A stretch of 64,000 bases of DNA from Paramecium sonneborni (GCA_905182985.1 CAJJDN010000031.1:582840-646839); one strand, 5' to 3'. Shown: positions 37,734 to 49,815, counted from the stretch's first letter. Notes: generated by a model from the sequence alone, not told the origin. Program-made: numbers and translations.

Positions 37734-38320
37734 TCAATCTAATTTACATATACGCCAATCCTTCTCAGAACTATCTGATTCTCTTCTTTCTAAAACATTG
37801 TATTTTATAACATCTTTCTTTGTTTCTGGATCAATAAAATTAAATTTAACAGTAATTTAATGCCATGTTTATGATGATTGTAATGCCATTTTCTTTTATG
37901 AATACAATCTTGCTTAAACCAATGAAGCATCTGTCATTTCTTTGTATAATTTAAAAGGTAAAGGCTTATTATCCTTAAGACTTACTTTAACAATCTAATA
38001 TTTATATAAGATAATACATCATATAATGGAACAGATAATAATCTAATTAAATCTACTTTATCTTTTCTATTATAAGCTTCTAAAAATTCAAAATATCTAT
38101 CTTTTGCAAATAATGGAAATTAACTTCTTTTAAAATCTAATGAATTATTATTTATAATACCAATAAAACATGATTCTGTTTGATTCAAAGCTAATCTTGT
38201 TTTGAATGAGCTCCTTAAATAAGGAAATATACCAGATCCTTATGATTCAAATAAATCAACAATCATAGGTGATGATATTTTAGAAGATATTCTCTCAGCC
38301 TCTTTTACAACTTTCTTCAT
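37734..38320 (-). CDS. mL45/Tim44-like domain protein
   Basis: 187 aa after one 23-nt intron. The pattern FPLFAKDRYFEFLEAYNRKDKVDLIRLLS, then WHQITVKFNFIDPETKKDVIKYNVLERR and the closing DWRICKLD is that of the Tim44-like fold in mitochondrial ribosomal protein mL45 and Tim44. These proteins bind the inner membrane near the translocon or ribosome exit. A classic mitochondrial presequence is not obvious; the ATG at 38318-38320 is the only in-frame one that does not run into the PDE gene, whose stop is 41 bp upstream. It could be mL45 itself or a related assembly factor. Confidence 0.72.
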
Positions 38321-38361
38321 TTAACAATATTATTTTTGGATATTTATTAATATTACTAAAA

Positions 38362-39821
38362 TCAATTGGTAAACTTCTTTTTTTCCTATTCTAAAATCTC
38401 TAGATTTTTTTTAACTTCATTAGGCAATTCAATGAGACTTGGATATAATTGTGCAATCATTTACCATTATGGCAAAACAAATGTAGCTATTAATTAGATT
38501 CTTAAAAATATACTTAAGAAAAATGTTTAGCCATTTAAGAATGTTAGTTTATCCTTGTATTAGAACATAGAGGTTACTTCCAATCCTTTTGTTGCCTCTT
38601 TCATAGTCTACTTTAATATATAATATATACTTAATCTTAAAACTCTTAAGCCAATAAAAAAGACCATTTCATATATGAATCCCATTCTAAACATGGATTT
38701 GATATATCACAACCATGAACTAATATATTTAAAATAAACTATAATCTTTTTATATGTATTTACTTTCCTATCTTCAAAACTGTCTTTATTCAATCCTCTG
38801 TATTTTATCAAAGGATCAGATATATTTGGATCTTCTCTTAAACTATAAGTTGCTTCCACTCTATCCTTAAAACTACCAAATATATTGAAATGTTATCCCA
38901 TATCAGTAGCTAAAATAGAACTAGCTATTATTCGTTTAAAATCTTATTATTATGTATTAGGTAATTAAGTTAAAAAATTTAATTACTAATTTTCAGACAT
39001 TATGTTAAATAAAGTTGAAACATGCATACTCTCTAATACTGCTTATTCACATATATTTCTATTTAACTTTTTTGATTTCTTAATCTTGTATAAATTATTA
39101 ACTCCCTCTTTATTTTATATATTTATATTTACTATGATTTAAATCATGACTTAAGCTTGCCAACAAAGCCGCAAAAATATCTAATTTAGAAACAAATACT
39201 TTTAAATCAGATTTCTCATATACACAAAACAATAACTAAACTATTAATATTCTTTACTTAAAATAAAGCAAATGCATGAGTAAAATTATGATAAGCTACT
39301 ATATTGTAGTTTAAATTTATTTAAGTCAAAAGATTCTCTAAATTACTGTAATTTGCATATTACTCAACCTTATATACAAAATAACTGTATTACTTCTAAA
39401 TATTAAAATATCATCATTGAAGCTTTTAACATCTCCCTACTTGTATAATGGTGATGATTGAAATTAATATTTATCAAATCCTCATATTCTTCATATACTA
39501 TATGTTATTACTTAAAGTTGCTACTTTTTTACTGAAATCTAATTTCACATCATAAACCAAAGGAACGAATCCTAATTTCATTGATTTCCATTTTTTTATG
39601 AATGCATGATAGTCGGTCTAATTAAGTTTCAATGCATTTTCCATTCTTCTTCGAAATCTCTTCAATGCCTTATAAACCTGATTTAATTAATCTTAGTTCT
39701 CTGATTTTAAAGAAGAAACACAACTCTCAAAAAGTTTGAAAGTATTTTGAAACTCCTTACTTGGCATTTGATAGCTAGTTTTTATTTGATTTAACTGTTG
39801 TTGAATCTACTCCAAACTCAT
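38362..39821 (-). CDS. 3',5'-cyclic nucleotide phosphodiesterase (class I PDE)
   Basis: Hydrolyses cAMP and/or cGMP in the cytoplasm. The catalytic signature is visible: the first metal-binding histidine motif YHNFTHAFALF, then LSHDLNH (HDxNH), then MHVSTLFNIM, VLATDM-equivalent ILATDMGQHFNIF, the conserved HGCDISNP (H(C/A)xDxSNP) and SLLLAQEFxDQ-like segment with the C-terminal hydrophobic helix. Seven introns (35, 40, 22, 25, 25, 23, 27 nt) give 420 aa; the 40-nt one is the least certain. The N-terminal ~100 residues are helical, with no GAF or membrane domain, so substrate and regulation cannot be deduced. The gene counteracts cyclases such as the one at 12581-18089. Confidence 0.88.
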
Positions 39822-40309
39822 TTTAAATTATTTAATATTAAGAAATACAAATATAATTTATTGTTATTCATAAACTATTACATTAAAGTTAACCTTTATT
39901 TTAATATAATAATAATTAAAATATAATTTCATTTTATGAATAGATCAACATTTCGCTATTTCAATTTCTCATTTATCAAGTCTAACTCATTTTAATGGTT
40001 TAAAAATAAACTTAATTTTAACAATAATCGTGGATAAATAATATTTAATGATATTGAAGCATACATTTTTGGAAATCAATTTAATTCAAGTAATAATCTA
40101 CATATATTATAATTTTTAGAAATTCAATGTGATTAAATTCTATTAAGATATAATTTTCTAATAGTACATGTTTGGCTAGTGTAGCAGGCACTAAAAACAA
40201 ATTTGGTTAAAAATTATATAATTAAACAATAATTAGAAAGTATATTATATAAATCTGCTGCCAATTATATTTATTAATTTGATGTAATATTTATTTTATT
40301 ATTTAGGAT
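39822..40309. other. AT-rich region without a gene
   Basis: Divergent side of the PDE gene. Nothing supported. Confidence 0.35.
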
Positions 40310-42530
40310 AATTATAATTAAGAAATGAAATAAGAATTGGAAAGAAACTAGCAAGTTTTACAATTTGTATTAGATGATTATTTCATTTATTAATTTCAAA
40401 AGAAAACTCTAGAGTAAATTGTATTCGAGTACTTACATTATTTTATTTAGAGACATTTTGCTTTGTTAAGAAAATTAAAAACAAAAAATTGACAAAATTT
40501 GCACATATATAATTAATAATGTAAATTTAATGCTTAAAGTATATATTAGTACAATCATATGTTGAAATATGACCAAGGAGCTTTAAAGAAAGAAAATGAA
40601 AAGATTCAATGGATAGAATGAATATAAATTGTATTTATAAATTAAAATGGATAAATTTATAATAAAAATACTTAATTCCAATTTTTATTAATTTACTAAC
40701 AAATTATCATATTATTTTTGATTTTAAGTTTTCGATCGAAGAAATAGTTAAGATGTTCTCTAATAAATTTATTTCACATTCGATTAAAATAACAATAATC
40801 ATTGAAATAAGAAATCATTTAAATTGTATATTATTTTAATAATAATAAATGATCGAAATATAATTGGGCTGTTTATCGGAAGATCGTTTTTGAGTTTTAA
40901 CCAATCAAGATAATTTGATTAATCACAGAACTGATAAAATTACTATTTCATAATAAATAATTGAAGCCTATAGAGTATCATATTCGATAATTATTGAATA
41001 AGAGTTTGAATTAATAAGAGAATTATCAGATGAAGTATATTTATAATTTTTAAAATGGTAAAGCGATAAGCAATTAAATTTAAAGTAGTTTATAATTACT
41101 TTAACAACTAAAATTTTAGATTTCTAGCAAAACATTATTTTACAAACAAAATTATTAATTGATCAGATAAATACTGTTGATGTAGTCGAATTAGTTGATT
41201 AGAAAATCATATAAAATTATTAAGATATTCTTGATAAGTAAATAGATTACAAAAAAAAAATATTAATAAACTAATAAAATTATTGAAACTTGATCACATA
41301 TTTAATGATAAATAGTTAAAAGAATGGAAATAATGAAATTTAAAGATTTAGAAAAAATTTAAATATAAATGTTCAAAATAAAATTAAGTTCACGAGACCA
41401 AAATATTATTATGATAGTGTTTTTGAGAAATATTAGATTTAAAATTAGCGAATAAAATTAATTAAATAAAAATTAGAAGAATGAAAGGTTGATTTTTCAT
41501 ACAAACTCAGTATATGGACAAAATAAGTAAAGTGTTTGTTTTCATTTTAGTAAATATCATAGTTTACATTGATGACATACTCATAATCTAAGGCTATGAA
41601 GTTTTCATTAATGACTAGATTAGAGTTACATAACTTATGTAAGGTATAAGAATTAAAATTTTATTAAGGATATTTTAAGCTTAATCGAATTATATTCATC
41701 TATATGATATTGATAGTTTAAGAACGAATCATTTTATATAATTTTATTTATTGTTGATTCTGAAAAGCTTTTAATCGCATTAATAATAGGTAATGATTTG
41801 CAGTTGTTTAAACTTATGTATTTTAAATTGATTAGTAATTTAAAGATAGGAGTTACACTTAAATTGTTTGAAGTATATTTAAAAATATGTATAGAATTAA
41901 ATCTGTAGAAGCACAGGAGTAACATTATAATTCTCCCTTTATTTCCATTTCAAGCCTTGTCTTAATTTAGTTAAGCTTTAAATTTTGATTCTTATTGGGA
42001 TAAAATTAAGGTCTTAGATTATCGGTTATTAATAAATTTTTTGTTTAAGAAATGCTGCTTGTATTAAGTACTTAAGTAGATATATTTCATTATTTAGTTC
42101 AAATTTCAAAGCATTGTTTTCCAAATAATTTCATCAAAGTACATTTTATCGATTTAGATACAAATAATCTTAAAAATATGGTAAAGTTTTATTATCAATT
42201 GGTGATGATTTAAGAATCAATCTATAACATATTGAGAGTAAATTTCTTAAATTTATTTATATAATAACATTTGAGTCACAAATTTTGGATGCTCTAGTAG
42301 TTTTTTAGTCACAATAAAAATTTGAATTTATTTTAAATGTATTAGATAAAAGAGAATATGGATTATTAAAGAATTGATATTGATTGAGACTTTAAGTTTG
42401 ATTAGATTAATCGATTATTCAACTTTGGCTTAAAAGTAATAATTGTTAAGAATTAAATTTATTTTTGCAAACTTCTATGAATGTTCTTTACTATAAGGAT
42501 TATATATATAATTAAAATCATTATTTAATA
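40310..42530 (+). pseudogene. Decayed protein-coding region of unknown family
   Basis: On the plus strand several long coding-like segments lie in a row but are broken. One (about 40310-40619) is interrupted only by an in-frame TGA at 40490-40492 in otherwise helical, charged sequence. A second (about 40730-41280) continues through one TGA near 40890 and loses frame at a run of ten A at 41251-41260, where a single-base change would restore a further 25 codons. A third (about 42060-42360) contains GKVLLSIGDDLRINL and is rich in Phe, Gln and Ile. No GT-AG introns of normal length repair these breaks. I could not assign a family. Chance open frames cannot be excluded for any single piece, but the run of same-strand pieces argues for a dead gene. 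Confidence 0.45.
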
Positions 42531-42553
42531 CATTTATTTTATAAATTTCGAAG

Positions 42554-44167
42554 ATGGCAAGAAAGAATGCAATCCATAGATTATTTTGCAGTTAAAATTG
42601 GACAATTAAATCCTAAATTACTCTTTTTTCTGTTCTATATGTTGCTTTCTGCATTTTGTTAACAACTACTCTATTAGTGATTTTCTTGAATTTTTCAAAG
42701 GAATCTTTGACAAATAGTACGTTAACCATGGAGAAATTAGAGACAATAAATTAAATGTCGCGATATAATACTCTCTAAACATAATCATTTACTAGAGTTT
42801 TGAATTTTAGTTACAACACTTTATCTAAAATTGACAAATTAAATCACTTTATAGAAATATAGGCATAAAATAGTTTTAGCATAACCTAACCTACAAATTG
42901 TATCGATAATCCAAAGCTATGGGATAAATACATCTTTAATTGTAGCTTATGTTATAAATTTTGTAACAAAACTAAGTAAATAGATGAATTGGATTATAAG
43001 TAATACTTCTAATTAATTTCACTTATAACTTAGAGTCTGCCAATTTTGAATTTATATAGATAAACATTTTTTACAAGCACAAGTTATGAATAATTTTTCA
43101 CTGTTTTTAGAGGTGGAGATTATACTAAATTTGTAGCTCATATAAGACCTTGGTACATAAATCATATTAACAGAACAAAATATGAAAATCATAAATTTTA
43201 TTTATCAGACTTATATTTAGATTGGATAAATAAATTAGCAATAGCATTTACTGTAGATTTGACAAATTTGTAGGGTGAAATGATTGGAGTGATAGGGTAT
43301 GATTTAGCATTTGATTTACTTCCTTATTTTTTAGATTAACGACTTAAAATGGAAATTGTTAATTCAACAGGTCATTTATTAGTTAGTAGTTATTATGAAG
43401 AAAATAAATATCCTACAGTAATTTATAATACTTCTTTGACTGGATTTACAGAATATGATTGGTAGAAAATGAAAAAATTTGGAGATGATGATAATATAGG
43501 TAGAGGTACATTAAGAGTAAAAAATAGAAGGACAATGGAATTTAATGAGATTTCAGTTTACAAAATGAAATATCCTGAATTTTATATCATAATGTATATA
43601 TGTGTATTAATTAGTTATTAAACAGATGATTAATTTATAAAAGATCAATAAATTATATTAGATAATTTGGCTAAGTTTGATGAATCAATTTTATTAGGAA
43701 CTATATATTTTAGTTTAATAATTTTATTTTCAGTATTGTTGATTTAATTCTTAATTATTAAGTATGTTTTAAGTCATTTAGAATCATTAGTTTTGATTAC
43801 AAAATAGCAAATATTTTTAAAACAAAGAATAAAAAATAAAAGCATAGCAATAAATCCAGATAAAGATAATACAATATCTAAATTATGTCGATCTTTTTTA
43901 AAATTAAATTAGAATTTAACAAATTTCAAATGGAAGAAATCAAAATTGTGTAGAACAATATAGAAAATAAAGCATCCTAGAAATAATTGTGGAGTTGATT
44001 AATTTATGATTGAGAATTTTAATAATTAGATAAAAGAGTCAAGTCAATAATTAGAAAACTATGAGGATGAGAATGACATATGTTTAAGGACAGGTTTATT
44101 TAAAAGATTAGTTTGCCAAAATAAATATTAACATTGGTTATTTATATAAAAATACGGTACTTAATGA
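42554..44167 (+). CDS. Membrane protein with extracellular double-Cache-like sensor domain
   Basis: Intronless, 537 aa. A first transmembrane helix (LFSVLYVAFCILLTTTLLVIFL) is followed by an ectodomain of about 320 residues with eight or more Cys and N-glycosylation sites. It contains RPWYINHINRTKYENHKFYLSDLYLDW, then IAFTVDLTNLQGEMIGVIGYDLAFDLL, the pattern of dCache ligand sensors (DL...G...GVIGYDL). A second helix (TIYFSLIILFSVLLIQFLII) leads to a cytoplasmic tail of about 130 basic then mixed residues without kinase, cyclase or methyl-accepting domain. Other ciliate Cache proteins I know of carry larger cytoplasmic parts, so this may be a receptor lacking an output domain, or truncated. 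Start 42554-42556; stop TGA 44165-44167. Confidence 0.75.
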
Positions 44168-44224
44168 TTATATGTAATTAATTTTACTTCATATATTCGT
44201 TTTTAATAATTATTGAAATAACAA

Positions 44225-45377
44225 ATGAAATTAATCGTATTGATAGTGCTAATAGGAGCAATTGTAGCAAGAGATGAATATTTCTTTGCTTAATTGAGAG
44301 ATTCTGAATTTGGAAAAACAATTATTTAGACATTACAAGTATAATTACTTTAAGAGCATCCTGCTGATACAGTTGTTCATCTTCTAAAGTAAATGAAAGA
44401 TGATCTTCTTAACGAACAGAGAGCTGAAGATGAAGATGTTTAGAGTTCATTATAAAGTTGTTAAACTGCTTCTGAAGCAGCAGCTGCAGTAATAACAGTT
44501 GCTAAAGAAAGAAAGGCAACAGCAGAAGAAAGATTACCTCTATTGTAATAAGAATAAAATGATAAGAAATAATAATTATTTGATAAATAAGGAGAAGAAT
44601 AAAGAAACTTAGATAGAGTTAGTGTATTGCAAGAAGCTCGTAATGTTTAAAGAGTAAATATAATTTAATATAATATTTAGAGTGAATATGAATAAAGAAG
44701 AGATGAATTAGTAGGATTGATTTCTGCCTTATAAGAAGCTAAATAAATATTATCTTAAGGAATTACAGCTTTAAAGAAAACAAGTTTTGCTGAATTAAAG
44801 AGTCATCATTAAAACTTTTTAAAATATTATCCTCATAAAAAAGGATTTCATACAATGGTTAATATGTTATTAGAAGTTTTGTAAGATGAAGGAACATAAG
44901 AAAATGCAGCTTAAAAAGTAGTCAAAATTATTGATACTCTTGTTGATAGCATTTTCTAGGTATAAAAAGAAGAAATGAAAGCAGATGATGGAAGAGAATT
45001 AGATTTTTAAACATAAAAAGAAAGATTACTTTTAGCTAATAGAAGATTAGCTGGTAGTATTGCAGATTTGAATGCTCGTTATGAAGTATTGGGATAAAAG
45101 ATTTTAGAAGTTAGAAATGATGTTGCTACTTAAGATGCTGTAATAATATTATATTATTTTTATAGGTCATTTTCAATAAATAAACTGAAAAAGGAGATTG
45201 GGATTAAACTTGTAATGATACTGAGAGAACTCATAGATAATAAACAGATGCAAGGTTTAAAATTAAATTTTATTTTATAGAAATGTTTAACTTGAGATTA
45301 TTGTTGAATGCATTGATATCTTTGAAACAAGATTTGACATGGAAACTAAAAGTTATATTCAACGCATAAGATTCTGA
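44225..45377 (+). CDS. Trichocyst matrix protein (TMP) precursor, first of two
   Basis: 366 aa after two 26-nt introns. Signal peptide MKLIVLIVLIGAIVA, then REEYFF-like acidic start and heptad-repeat coiled coils typical of TMPs: LLQEHPADTVVHLLKQMKDDLLNEQRAEDEDVQ, SCQTASEAAAAVI, ... SFAELKSHHQNF, VNMLLEVLQDEGTQENAA, TERTHRQQTDARNV, ending TRFDMETKSYIQRIRF. TMPs are cleaved into short polypeptides that crystallise in the trichocyst core and expand with Ca2+ on exocytosis. A processing region is expected in the middle (around HKKGFHTM) but I cannot fix the site. The gene lies 51 bp upstream of a second TMP gene in the same orientation. Confidence 0.88.
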
Positions 45378-45428
45378 AAAATATTAATACCAATAAATAA
45401 AAACGGATTCTAATATATATAAATATAT

Positions 45429-46696
45429 ATGAAAATTTCAATTGTATTGTCTCTCCTAGTTTTAGGATGTTTAGCAATGGACTTCGATTAATAAATTGAA
45501 GAATTGTAAAGCTCTAATTTTGGATAAACAATTTTCTAAACAATAATGATGGAGCTCAAAACTGAAGACCCAGTTGTGTCCAATCTTATAAATATGGTAT
45601 AAGGAATTGAAACAACTCTTGAAAATGAATAATAAAGAGATGATGATAGAATAGTTAGGATAAGATAAAATTGTGACATAGATATCACTACACTCAAAAA
45701 TTAAATTAATTAAAACACTATTGCATCACTTGGTCTCAAAAGTTAACTTGATTCCTTAAATCCATAAAAAGTCTAGGCTGTTGCAAATTTAGAAAGAAAA
45801 AACAATGAAATTACTGATTTAAAGGCTGAGTTATAATATTAATCTCATAAAAGAGAAACTGAGACTTAAGCTTATGAAACTATTTTAGATAATTTAGAAT
45901 AAGCTTTATTTGGAGTTAATTAAGTTAAAGGATACTTCAATAGTTATTTAGATATTCTTGTTAAGAATAGAAAAAGATTTGAAAAACCTTCATTTTTAGA
46001 AGAATCTTATAGTTTCAAATATGAAGAATCTGAATAATTTGATTCTGATTCAAGAGCATTAACATCTTTAACATAAGTTGCCTAAAAGGTCAATAAAATT
46101 AAACATCATGTATAACAAAATTTATATATAAATATATAGGTTCAATTAGAAGGATATGCTACTATGCTTGAAATAATGAGTGAATTAGCATCTAAAGCAG
46201 CTGATGAACCCTCTTAAGCAGAAGTTTTAACAAGAAAAGTTCTTTCAATATTGAAATAAATTGAAAATTATATTCAATCTGAAAGAATCAGAGAAGATTA
46301 AGCAGAAGCTCTTAGATCTAGTAATTTTGATCTTCTAAAGACTCTTTTATCTGATTAATTAGTTTAGGCTAATCAAGATAAAACTTATATGGAAGGTATT
46401 AAATAATTTGTAATTATTTTAGGTTTGGTTGCTTCATTATCAACTAGAATAACTTAAGGAGCAAATGAGAAATTTGAAGTAGATTAAAAAGTAGCAATTA
46501 AAACAAAAGAATTAGAAAATAGATAAACTGATTGTAGACTTAAAAATAATGAATATGAAACAGATACTTAAAATAGGTATTTAAAATTATAATAATAAAT
46601 AATATTAGAATTAAATAAAAAAGAGTAGTTTTTGTAGCAGTTGATTTAATTTCATCCAAATTAGGCTAGTTAAAGCGTAAATTGCTTGAAGATTGA
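45429..46696 (+). CDS. Trichocyst matrix protein (TMP) precursor, second of two
   Basis: 392 aa after introns of 30, 27 and 32 nt. Signal peptide MKISIVLSLLVLGCLA; the N-terminus then runs MDFDQQIEELQSSNFGQTIFQ, parallel to FFAQLRDSEFGKTIIQTL of the neighbour, showing both belong to the same family. Long coiled coils with ENEQQRDDDRIVR, then LEGYATMLEIMSELASKAAD, and a closing segment VVFVAVDLISSKLGQLKRKLLED, also typical. The sequence divergence from the upstream gene is large, so they are different TMP subfamilies placed side by side rather than a recent duplication. Expected role as a structural component of the secretory crystal. Confidence 0.88.
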
Positions 46697-46836
46697 ATTA
46701 TTATAAAATAGTGACATAATTAATTTAAGAATAAATTTTTCTTATTTTTTATCTCAAGACGAGTACATTAGCTTTCCAAAAATAGTTTCAAAAAATAATA
46801 GTAATCAATTTGCATTATGATATAACTATTATATTA

Positions 46837-47554
46837 ATGATTAAAGATAAATATATAAAAGTGACTGATCCTATATAAGATTAAAAAGGTAAGAAAATAA
46901 TTCTGAATGATGTTTCAGGATATGTAAAACTTGAATAAATAACTACTATAATGAGATCATAGATGAGGGGAGCTTATTTTCTTAGTGGAAAATCAGCAGT
47001 ATTTTCTGTATTAGGACCTTTATTAAAGTTATGTATAAATATTATTCTATTTTCATTCTTTTAAAAAGAAATATTTTTTTAAAAAAGAAAAATCAAGAAT
47101 ATGTATAGAGCATTTTCATATTTAATGAGTAAAGTTTTCTTAAGTGGAAATGGTATAAATTTTAATTTTGAAATAGATTTACTGGATGTTTATTTAAAGA
47201 TGCCAAACAATCTTTATCATTATATCCAATACTTTCAATTCCTTCTAAGTATTTAGTGGATAATATACAACTTTAACTTCTATCCATAAATTTATGAGTT
47301 AGGTTCAATATATATTAGTATAAAATTTATTATTATTTAGCCATTTAAATATTTTTTAGAATGATTTGAAAGAAATTAATTAAATGATGCTATATTTGAC
47401 TTAGATCCTACAGGAAAAGTTATATCTCTGTGGGATTACTATGGAATGGATGTAAAATTGTGCTATAGTATTAATATCTATTGCAGTTATGTTTCAAGTT
47501 TTTGATGAAGTCTTTCTAAAACTTTTAGTTAACAAATTAAATGTTTGTAATTGA
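46837..47554 (+). pseudogene. ABCG-family half-transporter pseudogene, internally deleted
   Basis: The left part has the opening of an ABCG nucleotide-binding domain (KKIILNDVSGYVKLEQITTIM, compare ILNGVSGYVKPGQMTAIMG), but where Walker A GxSGAGKTT should follow the sequence jumps to MRGAYFLSGKSAVFSVLGP, which resembles the transmembrane part of these proteins. NMYRAFSYLMSKVF (compare KMYRVFPYYLSK), PFKYFLE and, in another phase, the C-terminal helix IVLISIAVMFQVFDEVFLKLLV also match ABCG. Thus most of the ATPase domain is missing and the frame is broken at least twice in the second half. No function is expected. Confidence 0.75.
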
Positions 47555-47652
47555 GTAATTCATATAATTATTTAATTATAAAAGATTCAATTTAAGTATA
47601 AAGTGTGATAATTTTAATCATAAACAATATATATATATATTTATATAATATA

Positions 47653-48138
47653 ATGAGCAATGCTTTCAAATCAGCTGGTAATAATCTCACTAAAGGTGAT
47701 CTTGGATAAACAGGATAAAGCTTTGGAGGATAATAAAATCCTGCTTCTCTAAAAGGAAAATTGATGAGTTTAGAAGTATCAAATACATTTATTGAAGGAA
47801 ACTATTAAAGGTATTTAAGATGAAATGAATTTCCATAAAAAAGAAGTCTAAATTTTAAAATCTGAAAAAGACACCCTTGAATCAGTTTTGAGTATGAAAA
47901 CTTAAGATGTTAAAAAAACTCTAACAAATGAATTAATGAGAATTGAGGAAGAAATGAAAAGGTAATTTTACTTAATCATGATTTTAGACATTTTGCTCAT
48001 TAAAAGGCTGAAAATTCTAGACTGTAATAACAAATAACAGCTTTAAAAGGAGAAAAAACTGCATTATAATAATAATTGCTTGGATTATAAAGAAGAATAG
48101 CAGAACTTGAATTATAAGTTGGTTAGGAATAAGCATGA
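47653..48138 (+). CDS. Small coiled-coil protein
   Basis: 145 aa after introns of 22 (ending AAG) and 26 nt. The N-terminal 30 residues are Gly/Ser/Asn-rich and probably flexible (MSNAFKSAGNNLTKGDLG); the rest is a strong coiled coil with FAHQKAENSRLQQQI and LKGEKTALQQQLLGLQRRIAELELQVG. The regular heptads and the conserved-looking final block suggest a defined structural role, perhaps ciliary, but I cannot name it. The gene converges on the HAD phosphatase gene with 12 bp between stop codons. Confidence 0.75.
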
Positions 48139-48150
48139 TAATTATCATAT

Positions 48151-49021
48151 TCATATATATAAATGGTCACATACATATGTTGTTTTTACATGTTCAGCTT
48201 ATTCTTAATTTGTAACACCTGTAGTTACTAAAATAGTATCTATTCCACAATTCCATCCAAATTCAATATCTGTTTCAGGATTATCTCCAATCATAACTAT
48301 CTTTGATTTATCTTAAATATTGTTTTGTTTCATTATTATTTCTAAAGCTGTAGGTGATGGTTTTCCTACTAGAAGAGATTTTTATCCTGTTGCTCTCTCT
48401 AAAATAGCTTAAATACATCCTCCAGCTGGCATCAATCGATTTTATACTTTTATAAAGCTGTCAGGATTAGCAGCCACAAATTTACATCCCTTTTAAATAC
48501 ACAAACTTGCATAACAAAGCATATAGTAATTAAATTATGGATTATGACCAGAAACTACACAATCAATATCTTCATCTGGTTAAATACTATTAAATATGTC
48601 ATATGTAACATATTAATTATCCTTAAACTCATCAGAATCTTTTGTTTTTATTCCTTATGCAGATAATTCTTCTGTTATCCCAATTACTCCTAAATTAAAG
48701 GCTTTTTTATAATTATTCATCTTCAAATATACTGCAGTTAAATATGAACTTGAATATATGTGATTCAAATCTGTTTTTATATCTATACCGGTCAATATTT
48801 CAAAATAAGATTATCTGCTTTTAGTTGAATTATTTGTCAAAAAATATACAGATTTTCCTTTCTCAATTAAATGCTTCACTCCCTAAACTCCACTCTCAAT
48901 AAATTATCCACCTGTCCACTTTTTTATTAATTTATATAATTACTATCACGCCATCCATATCAAAAACAAAATGGTCATATTTGTCAATAATATCTGTCAC
49001 AGATTTAATTTTAATTGACAT
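48151..49021 (-). CDS. PGP: HAD-superfamily phosphatase, phosphoglycolate/4-nitrophenyl phosphatase type
   Basis: 281 aa after one 25-nt intron (ending AAG). All HAD motifs are present: motif I VFDMDGVIW (nucleophile and acid/base Asp), motif II FLTNNSTKS, the substrate-cap region with VSGHNPQFNYYML and NPD, motif III Lys in LVGKPSP, and motif IV MIGDNPETDIEFG. GCIQAILERATG and the ending GIDTILVTTGVT match the C2-capped PGP/PDXP group, which removes toxic phosphoglycolate or pyridoxal phosphate. Substrate cannot be decided from sequence alone. Start ATG 49019-49021; stop 48151-48153. Confidence 0.93.
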
Positions 49022-49045
49022 TATATTTAAAAATAAAATTAATCA

Positions 49046-49815
49046 TCAATATAAAGATTATTGAGACTTCTCCATATGTTTGATAGTTGCATTAAAATTT
49101 TTTATTGAATTACATATTCCAACCCTATTGCTATTATCATCGTTTACTATTGATCTATCAATTCCTTCTGTTTATAATTTAACTTTTCTATTAGTATCTC
49201 TAAATAATTGTGGCGCACAATTTTTATGCACACTTTATTGTAATTGTTATTGATTTAACTATGTATATTAACTTGGCTATATTTATTATGCTTATTCTTT
49301 ATATTATTTTAATTCTCTCTAACATTGACTAAAATAAATCAAAAAAATTTTTACATTAATTTTTATTCTAATTTTAATTTCTCTGTAATTTAAAATTCTA
49401 ATTATTGCTAAAATATTTCCTTATCTTTCTACTATTCATTTTAAATTAATTGCAATAATTCTTTATCATTTTGTTCGCTCATATAAAATTCTAGATCTTC
49501 TTTTAACTATGAAATTTCTTATTCATATTATTGTTTTTAATCATTGATCAATTTTTAAAAATGATTTTAAATATTTTCAATTTCAATCTAATGTTATGTC
49601 TTTAACTCTCTAATTTAAAGCATAAATTCTTTTTTTAACTATAACATTTATTATTTGCATTAACAAGATTGTTATTTATTTTTAAATAAATTTTCTTTTT
49701 CATTATCAGAAATAAATGATGATTAATCTTCTGATTCCCTAGTTTAATCTAATTCTTTTCTATTTTATTTTTGAAATAATTTAATAGATTGCCATATTTC
49801 TTCCTTTTTCAACAT
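49046..49815 (-). CDS. Gln/Glu/Lys-rich coiled-coil protein
   Basis: 247 aa after one 26-nt intron. It begins MLKKEEIWQSIKLFQKQ. A CxC pair (SCQCKQQM) sits near residue 50, followed by about 120 residues of coiled coil and a polar C-terminal tail with no low complexity. No family recognised. Its stop codon is 24 bp from the start codon of the HAD phosphatase gene on the same strand, so transcription of both may be linked, although Paramecium genes are normally monocistronic. Confidence 0.72.

Noticed and set aside
40490..40492. TGA read as Trp or Cys to explain in-frame stops
   Set aside because: All intact genes in the window end at TGA, and conserved Trp and Cys positions use TGG and TGT/TGC. 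The internal TGAs occur mainly in regions that also show other damage.
41562..41585. VYIDDILI, resembling the YxDD box of reverse transcriptases
   Set aside because: No other reverse transcriptase motif is found within several hundred bases, and the frame shifts nearby. A chance match in AT-rich DNA is likely.
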